From Chitinophaga silvatica (lineage in GTDB: Bacteria > Bacteroidota > Bacteroidia > Chitinophagales > Chitinophagaceae): a stretch of DNA of 64,000 nucleotides. This document shows, piece by piece, positions 8,814 through 15,944 of the stretch. Position 1 is the stretch's first letter; every line of letters begins with the position of its first letter. The stretch covers positions 19,653-83,652 of the forward strand of contig NZ_QPMM01000020.1 of the NCBI RefSeq assembly GCF_003419895.1, written 5' to 3'. The notes beneath the pieces are model-generated. The model worked only from the letters and a program-made list of their open reading frames with translations, was not told where the DNA came from and searched no databases. Made by a program: the position numbers and the translations under genes.

Positions 8814-9731
8814 ATGCAGACAATTTTTGATATAACTATTGAATCATTTATCATGATTGTCCTGAAGGTTCCAGGAGCATTTGTAAGATGGCTGGGTGGT
8901 AGATTTAAGCGTTCCTTTAAAGATATATTGGTTGATGATTCCAGTATAAATGAGTTACTGAGTATTTCCATGATAATAGCTGTTGTGTTGTTGGCAAGTT
9001 GTGGCAACAAATCTGGATCAGATAAACAGCATAATTCCGGAACAGATTCGATTGTTTATGTAGACTTTGGATATGGAAAAATTGATTATTCTAAGACCGA
9101 ATTGGATTCTATGAAAGAATTCAGCAATATTTTTTCCTATGATTTAATTACCCGAAGGAAATACTTAAAATCTGTATCAATTTCTACACTCGAGAATGCT
9201 GATACTATTATAAAAATTAGGAACTACACCATTTATTGTTCTATAGATCCAATACACAATAGTTATTCATTTGGAACTGAAAAAAGCAATTCGTTAGCTA
9301 AGAATACATTATATCTTAATGGGAGGCAATATCATCTGGATTCCCTCTATGGCAAGGTTGATTTACTAGGGAATGAAAACATTTATATTTCAGCATTCTA
9401 TACTTTTACATTTTTGAATGAATGCTATTTATTGATTTTTTGCTCACCGCAGGTAACTAATTCTGCATTTGTGCCCCACAAAGGATTCCTGATTCGGTTT
9501 TTTCATAATAACAACGCAATAATCACTGAATTCCCGGGATACCAATACTCAAATAGTAATTATTGTATCAGCTCCTTAGATGAAAATAATTCCATTAATT
9601 ATATCCGTTTTGCTCCGGAGTTGAATAAAGTCATTTTTTATAAATATAATGATGATAAGTTTTTGGTAGATTCTTCCAGGAATTTGACAATACAACCCTA
9701 TCTGAATGAGTGGTATAAGATTGACAGATAA
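8814..9731 (+). CDS. Putative lipoprotein with an unusual N-terminal extension
   Basis: 305 residues as drawn from ATG 8814. A good lipobox (VLLASC, Cys at residue 63) is preceded not by a normal signal peptide but by about 50 residues including KVPGAFVRWLGGRFKRSF and a DDSSINELL segment. In-frame ATGs at 8853 and 8970 offer shorter proteins; 8970 would give a very short, uncharged signal (MIIAVVLLASC). The extension may be a small membrane-protein gene fused to a lipoprotein gene, or the true start may be internal. The mature part (GNKSGSDKQHN onward, with TPR-free beta-rich sequence) matches no family I know. Confidence 0.6.
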   Translation: MQTIFDITIESFIMIVLKVPGAFVRWLGGRFKRSFKDILVDDSSINELLSISMIIAVVLLASCGNKSGSDKQHNSGTDSIVYVDFGYGKIDYSKTELDSMKEFSNIFSYDLITRRKYLKSVSISTLENADTIIKIRNYTIYCSIDPIHNSYSFGTEKSNSLAKNTLYLNGRQYHLDSLYGKVDLLGNENIYISAFYTFTFLNECYLLIFCSPQVTNSAFVPHKGFLIRFFHNNNAIITEFPGYQYSNSNYCISSLDENNSINYIRFAPELNKVIFYKYNDDKFLVDSSRNLTIQPYLNEWYKIDR

Positions 9732-9853
9732 AGATCAAAATATAATGAGGATCAAAAAGAAAATAATAATGGCTGATTGCAAATCCGTTTTTATAAAGAT
9801 GAATTTCAGATAGCCTATATCGGTGGATCTCTGATAAGCATCTATCAAAATAA

Positions 9854-9886
9854 AAACTCCCTGTACCGAAAGGCTACAGGGAGTTT
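9854..9886. terminator. Bidirectional terminator between convergent genes
   Basis: A 12-bp perfect stem (aaactccctgta / tacagggagttt) topped by CC-GAAA-GG, a GNRA tetraloop, with A-rich sequence on the left and T-rich on the right. It serves the lipoprotein genes from the left and the nucleoside transporter from the right. Bases 9732-9853 between the last lipoprotein gene and this hairpin hold only very short reading frames. Confidence 0.88.
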
Positions 9887-9908
9887 GTTTATTTACAATA
9901 AAAATAAT

Positions 9909-11201
9909 TTATAGCAACATACCAGCCAGGGTAGCCGACATATAAGACGCCAGTGTTCCGCAAAGCAAAGCTTTTAGGCCTAATTTAGCTAGATCCGTTC
10001 TTCTGTCGGGAGCCAGTTCACCAATTCCACCAATCTGCATACCTACGCTACTGAAGTTTGCAAATCCTGCAATGGCAATAGTTACGATAGCCAGACCTTT
10101 TTCTGTTAATACAGGCACATCCTTGCTGGTCAGGCTTTTGAAAGCTACAAACTCATTAATAGTGAGTTTCTGCCCAAGCAGGGTGGCTACGCTTTGTACA
10201 TCTCCTTCCGGTACTCCCATTGCCCATGCCATTGGCATAAACAGTTTACCGAAGATCCAGTCGAGACTCAGCTCAAAGTTGAGATGCAACAGATGCCCGA
10301 TATTTACCAGGCCCCAGTTGATAAACGCTATAAATGCAATGAATCCAATGAGCATGGCAATTACATTCATGGCTATTTTGAAACCATCACCGGCACCATG
10401 GGTAATGGCATCGATTACGTTTGTATAATTACTTTTTACTTCCAGTTTTACCCGGCCCATTGTTTGGCTCTCTTCTGTTTCGGGGAAAACGATTTTGGAA
10501 ATCACTAAAGCACCTGGTGCTGCCATTAAACTGGCTGTGATCAGGAATGGAGCAATATGTAATCCGGCTTGTTCACCCATATTTACATACACCACTAAAA
10601 TACCGCCGGCAATACAAGCAAGGCTACCACTCATAGATGCGAGGAGTTCACTTTTGGTCATGCTTGAAAGATAGGGGCGAATCATTACCTGAGCTTCTAC
10701 CTGGCCCACAAATGCACTGGCAACATTACTTAGTGCTTCTGCACCGCTTACCCGCATAATGAAGTTCATTGCTCTGGCAATAACAGCAACTACCCGCTGC
10801 ATAATTCCAAAATGGTATAATACAGCCACTAATACACATACAAGGATGATAGTAGCGGTTACATTAAAGGCGAATACAAATCCACCTCCTGTATAATCCT
10901 TTATGGTTCCATCAAATTGTTTTACACCAATTCCTCCATATACAAAGGAGGCGCCTTTGGCGGCAAAACCTTCGAGCAAACCCATGAGGTCTCCCACTTT
11001 TTTGAAAAACCAGGTCACAGGTGGTACTTTAAATACCAACAGACCAATGGCTAATTGTAATCCTAATCCACTGAAAACTAATCTGTAATTAATTTTACTC
11101 CTGTTGTTGGAAAATAAAAAGGCGATCCCTAAAATCAGCACAATGCCTATAATGCCTTGAAAGCGTTCCATAAATGCAAATAAATCGTAAAGTGTATGCA
11201 A
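9909..11201 (-). CDS. nupC: NupC-type concentrative nucleoside transporter
   Basis: Inner-membrane nucleoside symporter, 430 residues, as expected for the CNT family. Hydrophobic segments span the whole length; family landmarks include the N-terminal FQGIIGIVLILGIAFLFS, GAEALSNVASAFVGQVEAQV (the G-x-x-E-A-x-x-x-A-x-x-F-x-G-Q-x-E pattern that binds nucleoside and cation), and IAIAGFANFSSVGMQIGG near the end. The gene stands alone between two divergent or convergent neighbours. A nucleoside phosphorylase at 45848-46729 could act on what it imports. Whether the driving ion is sodium or proton cannot be read. Confidence 0.92.
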   Translation of the reverse strand: MHTLYDLFAFMERFQGIIGIVLILGIAFLFSNNRSKINYRLVFSGLGLQLAIGLLVFKVPPVTWFFKKVGDLMGLLEGFAAKGASFVYGGIGVKQFDGTIKDYTGGGFVFAFNVTATIILVCVLVAVLYHFGIMQRVVAVIARAMNFIMRVSGAEALSNVASAFVGQVEAQVMIRPYLSSMTKSELLASMSGSLACIAGGILVVYVNMGEQAGLHIAPFLITASLMAAPGALVISKIVFPETEESQTMGRVKLEVKSNYTNVIDAITHGAGDGFKIAMNVIAMLIGFIAFIAFINWGLVNIGHLLHLNFELSLDWIFGKLFMPMAWAMGVPEGDVQSVATLLGQKLTINEFVAFKSLTSKDVPVLTEKGLAIVTIAIAGFANFSSVGMQIGGIGELAPDRRTDLAKLGLKALLCGTLASYMSATLAGMLL

Positions 11202-11322
11202 TCAGGCGACGAAGATAAGCCTTTTATAGGTCGCGCAACCACATTATTCTCCTCTCATGTAATTTTTCGTTAAAAATTCAATCAGTAGTGTATTTTTAGC
11301 TTTTGCAATCGATTTAAAAAAA

Positions 11323-13611
11323 ATGAGCCGTCTACAAAGTATAAGTTTTACCGCGTTATTATTTGGCCTAGTAGCTTGTGAGCAAGGCAAGAAAAACACA
11401 GCACATCAACCAGGTCAGGATTCCATCGCTGCACGTAAGGAATTTGCCACTTCTCCCGTTCTGGATGCCCAGACAGCCATCAAACATATGCAATATGATG
11501 AGGGCCTGGAAGTTCAGCTGGTAGCCTCAGAACCACTCATCGTGGCTCCCGTTATATCAACTTTCGACGAAAAAGGAAGAATGTGGGTAGTTGAAATGAC
11601 AGGATTTATGCCCGATACCGTTGGTACAGGAGAGGAGCAACCCAACGGAAAGATTGTTATCCTGGAAGATACCGACAAAAATGGGGTGATGGACAAAAGA
11701 ACCGTATTTCTGGATTCCCTGGTATTGCCACGGGCAGTATGCCTGGTTGAAAACGGAGTACTGGTTGCCACACCTCCTCAACTTTGGTATATCGAAAACA
11801 ACAACGATAAACCCGGAAAACGCACATTGGTAGATGACCAATATGCCGCAGGAGGAAATGTTGAGCATCAGCCTAATGGCTTGCTTCGTGGAATGGATAA
11901 CTGGATCTATAATGCCAAATCCGATAAACGCTATCGCAAACAAGGTAATAAATGGCTGAAAGAAAATACCCATTTCCGTGGACAATGGGGTATAGCCCAG
12001 GACAACTACGGCCGTTTATATTATAATAATAACTCAGAAAACCTCTTGGGCGACTATTTCTCTCCTGGTTTAGGTGCCAATAATTCACACCAGCAGAATG
12101 CAGCCGGTTTCGATCAGCGAATTGTTCCGGATAATCGTACCTATCCAATCAGAGCTACTCCGGGTGTTAACAGAGGATACCAGAAAACCACATTGAATGA
12201 TAGCCTGCGATTGGTGAGTTTTACAGCAGCCTGCGGTCCAACTATTTACAGAGACCAACTGCTTAAAGGTTATGAAGGCAATGCCTTTGTAGCCGAACCA
12301 AGTGCAAACCTTATTAAAAGGAATATCCTTTCAGATAGCAGCTATGTTGTAAGAGGGGTACAAGCCTATCAGGGTAAAGAGTTTCTGGCAAGTACCGATG
12401 AGCGTTTTCGCCCGGTGGCTCTACAAACCGGCCCTGAAGGAGCTCTATATATTATAGATATGTACAGAGGAATTCTTCAACATAAAACTTATCTCACTCC
12501 CTATTTAAAGAATGAGATTAAGATGAGGAACCTTACATTACCACTAAATTGTGGCCGTATTTACAGAATAGTTCCTAAAGGTACCCACCCGGTATTGCCG
12601 GTTATGGAAACCAGTACCGCTTCCCTGGTGGAGTATTTGAAAAATGCTAATGGAACAATCAGAGATAAAGCGCAACAATTGCTCGTAGATCGGGCCGATA
12701 AATCAGCCGTACCTGCATTGCTTGGGTTACTGGAGCAACAGGAAAATCAGCTGGCCAGAATTCATGCCCTCTGGACTTTGGAAGGTCTTCACAGCCTGTC
12801 ACTTCCTGTATTGGAAAAGATCTGGCAGAAAGATAATGCAGAACTGAAGCAGCAGGCACTTACTGCTTTACCGGCAGTAATGAATGGTTCAAATATCAAT
12901 GTGATTATCCTGGATCTGGATACTCTTATTAACAATAGTTATTTAGCTCCTGTTATCGCCTACCAACTTCCTGCTATTACTAAGATTAATAAATCGATCG
13001 GTCAGGCATTGGAAGAACGAATGATAAAAGCGTATGCCCCTAACCGTTATATCAGTGCGGCAATTGTAAATAATGCATCGGGTAGGGAAGAAGCCTTGCT
13101 GAAACAGGTTATCGGCTGGAATCCGGATACTACACTTGCATTACGCCGTCAGTTACAAACAGTTTTAAAACATATGGATACTCAGGCAGATGCTAAGAAA
13201 ATGGATAAACTGAGAGAAACATATCCATTGGGCTACAAGGTATTTAATACTGTTTGTCAGACTTGCCACGGAAAGAGTGGTGAAGGTATTGCAGCAATGG
13301 CACCTCCGTTAAATGAAAGTAACTGGGTGACAGGCGATAAAAAGAAACTTATTTCAATTGTATTATTTGGATTAACGGGCCCGGTAGAAGTACATGGTAA
13401 AGTTTATAAAGCTCCTGAAATTAATGGCGATATGCCAGGAATTGGAGCAAGTGATGAGTTTAGTGATGTAGATATTGCACAATTACTGACTTTCTTACGC
13501 AGTGCATGGAAAAATAATGCCGGGAAAGTTGCTCCTGCTGATGTGCAGCAGATACGTAAGCAGTATAATGGAAGGCAGAAACCTTTCACAGCTGCTGAAT
13601 TAACTAATTAA
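11323..13611 (+). CDS. Lipoprotein with dehydrogenase-like propeller, HEAT-like region and cytochrome c domain
   Basis: 762 residues; signal peptide ends in the lipobox LVAC (residue 19). The N-terminal part, about residues 45-415, is the membrane-bound-dehydrogenase propeller type (ISTFDEKGRMWVVEMTGF, GPEGALYIIDMYRGILQH). About 430-600 is helical and repeat-like (LVDRADKSAVPALLGLLEQ), consistent with HEAT repeats. A class I cytochrome c follows, with the haem motif VCQTCHG near residue 645 and a probable axial Met in NGDMPGIG. This arrangement is familiar from PVC-group bacteria and also occurs in Bacteroidota. It probably oxidises a sugar or alcohol and passes electrons to the respiratory chain (inference). 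Confidence 0.87.
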   Translation: MSRLQSISFTALLFGLVACEQGKKNTAHQPGQDSIAARKEFATSPVLDAQTAIKHMQYDEGLEVQLVASEPLIVAPVISTFDEKGRMWVVEMTGFMPDTVGTGEEQPNGKIVILEDTDKNGVMDKRTVFLDSLVLPRAVCLVENGVLVATPPQLWYIENNNDKPGKRTLVDDQYAAGGNVEHQPNGLLRGMDNWIYNAKSDKRYRKQGNKWLKENTHFRGQWGIAQDNYGRLYYNNNSENLLGDYFSPGLGANNSHQQNAAGFDQRIVPDNRTYPIRATPGVNRGYQKTTLNDSLRLVSFTAACGPTIYRDQLLKGYEGNAFVAEPSANLIKRNILSDSSYVVRGVQAYQGKEFLASTDERFRPVALQTGPEGALYIIDMYRGILQHKTYLTPYLKNEIKMRNLTLPLNCGRIYRIVPKGTHPVLPVMETSTASLVEYLKNANGTIRDKAQQLLVDRADKSAVPALLGLLEQQENQLARIHALWTLEGLHSLSLPVLEKIWQKDNAELKQQALTALPAVMNGSNINVIILDLDTLINNSYLAPVIAYQLPAITKINKSIGQALEERMIKAYAPNRYISAAIVNNASGREEALLKQVIGWNPDTTLALRRQLQTVLKHMDTQADAKKMDKLRETYPLGYKVFNTVCQTCHGKSGEGIAAMAPPLNESNWVTGDKKKLISIVLFGLTGPVEVHGKVYKAPEINGDMPGIGASDEFSDVDIAQLLTFLRSAWKNNAGKVAPADVQQIRKQYNGRQKPFTAAELTN

Positions 13612-13634
13612 TGTTTTATTGATAATAAAACCCG

Positions 13635-13679
13635 TATATTTGCCGGATACAATGAATTAACACATTGCATTCGGCAAAT
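13635..13679. promoter_or_regulatory. Candidate -7 box overlapping a symmetric dyad
   Basis: TATATTTG at 13635-13642 fits the Bacteroidota -7 consensus TAnnTTTG; no convincing -33 TTTG is seen at the usual distance. It overlaps the left arm of a symmetric inverted repeat at 13638-13679: 8 paired bases, 4 unpaired, 5 paired, an 8-base centre, then the mirror. This could be an operator or a 5'-leader hairpin for the gene at 13885. Confidence 0.4.
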
Positions 13680-13773
13680 AACATATTACCCATTTTGTTA
13701 TTCTGTACCGCTCCAGGTATAGCGGGATTCCTATTGCCATTTTTATCTTGCCCTAAAGACTTCAACAATTAAA

Positions 13774-13809
13774 CCCGGGCAACAATAATGCTTTTCTTAT
13801 TGACCCGGG
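13774..13809. other. Stem-loop in the leader of the glutamate-synthase-like gene
   Basis: Inverted repeat with outer arms CCCGGG / CCCGGG and inner arms CAATAA / TTATTG around an 8-base loop. It is not followed by a T-run, so a terminator role is unlikely. It lies 75 bases before the ATG at 13885 and, with the dyad at 13638-13679, makes this 273-base gap unusually structured. A role in leader-level control is only a possibility. Confidence 0.4.
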
Positions 13810-13884
13810 GGGAATAGACTGCTATTTTAGGCAGCGAAGTTCCATTTTACGTTTTACCAAAACAATCTTATAAAATCAGTTTTT

Positions 13885-15450
13885 ATGAATCATCGTATGG
13901 CACGATGGGCAATCTATTTGATCTGCCTGTTGCTAGACGCAGGTGTTGCTGCAAGCATTTCACGAGGTTATTTAAGTGGTTGGTTTTTATTGCCGGTAGC
14001 AGTTGGATTAACATTGCTAACGATCTATGACCGCTTTCAAAGTAAGCATGCGCTATTGCGCAATTATCCGCTTTTAGGGCGTGCACGTTATCTCCTGGAA
14101 CAAATTCGCCCGGAAATGCGACAGTACTTCTTCGAATCGGATACCGATGGTCGCCCGTTCAACCGTCGTCAACGTGCTGTTGTTTATCAACGTGCCAAAG
14201 ATGTAAAACAAACCGTTGCTTTTGGTGCCTTGGATAATATGTATGAACCAGGGTATGAATGGGTGGCCCATTCAGCATTCCCGGTTAAAGTATCGGCTGA
14301 TCATTTAAGAGTAACCATCGGTAATAAGCAGTGCGATAAGCCTTATGATGCCAGCTTACTCAATATCAGCGCAATGAGTTATGGTGCATTAAGTAAAACA
14401 GCTATTGCTTCCTTAAATGGAGGGGCTCAAATAGGAGGTTTCGCGCATAATACAGGTGAAGGAGGAATTAGTCCTTATCACTTGCAGCATGGAGGGCACC
14501 TTATCTGGCAAATTGGTACCGGATATTTCGGATGCCGCGATGATAAAGGTAATTTCTCAGCCGAATTATTTGCTGCTGCAGCAAGTGAACCAGCTGTGAA
14601 AATGATAGAGCTGAAATTGAGTCAGGGTGCTAAGCCAGGAAAAGGAGGGGTATTACCTGCTGCGAAGAATACTCCTGAAATTGCAGCAATCAGAAAAATT
14701 AAGCCTGGAACAAATGTTTTGTCGCCAGCCGGACATACCGCTTTTTCCGACGAATATGGCATGTTAGCTTTTTTACAACAACTGAGAAAACTTTCCGGTG
14801 GCAAGCCCGTTGGTTTTAAGTTATGTATAGGCCGTGCAGATGAGTTTGAACGTATTTGTATTGCTATGGTAAATACTGGAATCTATCCTGATTTTATCAC
14901 GATAGACGGAGCGGAAGGCGGTACCGGAGCGGCGCCACTCGAGTTTACCGATGCTGTTGGAATGCCTCTTTATGATGCTTTGGCTTTGGTGGTTAATTTA
15001 TTGAAACACCATCGTCTGCGCTCTCATATCAAGATCATGGCCAGCGGTAAGGTAATTACAGGATTCGATATACTTAAATTATTGGCTATGGGTGCCGATG
15101 CCTGTTATAGTGCAAGAGGGATGATGCTGGCATTGGGTTGTATTCAGGCCCTGCAATGCGATAGCGGTAGCTGCCCGGTTGGTGTAGCAACACAGGACCC
15201 GCATTTGTACCAGGCTGTTAATGTAGCGGATAAGAAAATCAGGGTAGCTAATTATCACAGAAATACCATCGCCGCATTGGCAGAATTAATGGGAGCCTGT
15301 GGCTTCCAGCATCCAACGCAGGTAACGCCTTCAGCATTATTCAGACGGATCACCAGAACCGATATAAAATCATACGAACAAATATATGCACCGGATCATG
15401 CAAGTACTTCAGGTGCTGCATTGTACCCGGGGCCTTCTGTTAACAATTGA
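13885..15450 (+). CDS. FMN-binding glutamate-synthase-family protein, membrane-anchored
   Basis: 521 residues. Two hydrophobic segments at about residues 8-28 and 30-47 anchor it in the inner membrane. The rest is the FMN-binding synthase domain of glutamate synthase: SAMSYGALSKTAIASLNGG, GFAHNTGEGGISPYHL, KPGKGGVLPAAKN, TIDGAEGGTGAAPLEF and IKIMASGKVITGFD. The 3Fe-4S cysteine spacing C-x5-C-x4-C is kept in CIQALQCDSGSC, followed by PVGVATQ. The glutamine amidotransferase domain of full GltB is absent, so it is not a complete glutamate synthase; stand-alone members of this type are annotated in many bacteria without a settled reaction. A Rnk/GreA-like gene follows after 15 bp. Confidence 0.88.
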   Translation: MNHRMARWAIYLICLLLDAGVAASISRGYLSGWFLLPVAVGLTLLTIYDRFQSKHALLRNYPLLGRARYLLEQIRPEMRQYFFESDTDGRPFNRRQRAVVYQRAKDVKQTVAFGALDNMYEPGYEWVAHSAFPVKVSADHLRVTIGNKQCDKPYDASLLNISAMSYGALSKTAIASLNGGAQIGGFAHNTGEGGISPYHLQHGGHLIWQIGTGYFGCRDDKGNFSAELFAAAASEPAVKMIELKLSQGAKPGKGGVLPAAKNTPEIAAIRKIKPGTNVLSPAGHTAFSDEYGMLAFLQQLRKLSGGKPVGFKLCIGRADEFERICIAMVNTGIYPDFITIDGAEGGTGAAPLEFTDAVGMPLYDALALVVNLLKHHRLRSHIKIMASGKVITGFDILKLLAMGADACYSARGMMLALGCIQALQCDSGSCPVGVATQDPHLYQAVNVADKKIRVANYHRNTIAALAELMGACGFQHPTQVTPSALFRRITRTDIKSYEQIYAPDHASTSGAALYPGPSVNN

Positions 15451-15465
15451 TAAAACCCGGATATC

Positions 15466-15846
15466 ATGAAAAAGAAACAGATCATAGTATCGCAACATGA
15501 TTACGACATTTTGAAAACCTTGTGCTATCATTCTGCTGGAAGTGAAAAACTGAAAGAAGAACTGGAACGGGCCGTGGTCAGGAAAGGCAAAGTTTCTGAT
15601 GAGGTAGTACAGGTGAATTCGACCTTACAGTTTAAAGATGAAAGAACTGGTGCTGTCAGAAGTGTGCAATTAGTATTGCCTGCAGCAAGTAATATTCAGC
15701 TGGGCAAACTTTCTATCCTATCACCAATCGGTACTGCCTTATTGGGCTATAGCACCGGAGATGTGGTTGATTGGGAAGTGCCTGCCGGCAAAACTCAATT
15801 ACATATTCTTAGTGTTACTCCTGCACCACAGGAAGCAGCACAGTAA
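15466..15846 (+). CDS. GreA/GreB C-terminal-domain protein, Rnk-like
   Basis: 126 residues. A short helical N-terminal region is followed by the FKBP-like C-terminal domain of Gre factors: RSVQLVLPAASN, LGKLSILSPIGTALLGYSTG and VDWEVPAGKTQLHIL. The long acidic-tipped coiled coil of true GreA is missing, so this resembles Rnk or other short RNA-polymerase-binding proteins of the Gre family, which modulate transcription through the secondary channel. It is probably co-transcribed with the glutamate-synthase-like gene 15 bp upstream, and a strong terminator follows. Confidence 0.85.
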   Translation: MKKKQIIVSQHDYDILKTLCYHSAGSEKLKEELERAVVRKGKVSDEVVQVNSTLQFKDERTGAVRSVQLVLPAASNIQLGKLSILSPIGTALLGYSTGDVVDWEVPAGKTQLHILSVTPAPQEAAQ

Positions 15847-15905
15847 AAGATCGTGTTTAAGTACGAATACACGAATAATCCTGTCATGGGAAGGTTGATG
15901 ATGAT

Positions 15906-15942
15906 GAAGGCTGTCACGACGTCGTGACAGCCTTCTTTTTTT
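15906..15942. terminator. Terminator with a perfect 15-bp palindromic stem
   Basis: Bases 15906-15935 form two exactly complementary 15-base halves, so the folded RNA has a long GC-rich stem with a minimal loop; seven T residues follow on the + strand. The minus-strand gene at 15945 ends just beyond, so it may work in both directions. Confidence 0.88.
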
Positions 15943-15944
15943 AA

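Noticed and set aside
9732..9850. Small gene after the fourth lipoprotein gene
   Set aside because: Only a 22-codon frame and a frame-shifted stretch are present; there is no ribosome site or recognisable protein.
13774..13809. Terminator of the cytochrome lipoprotein gene
   Set aside because: It is 160 bases past that gene's stop and is followed by G-rich sequence rather than T.
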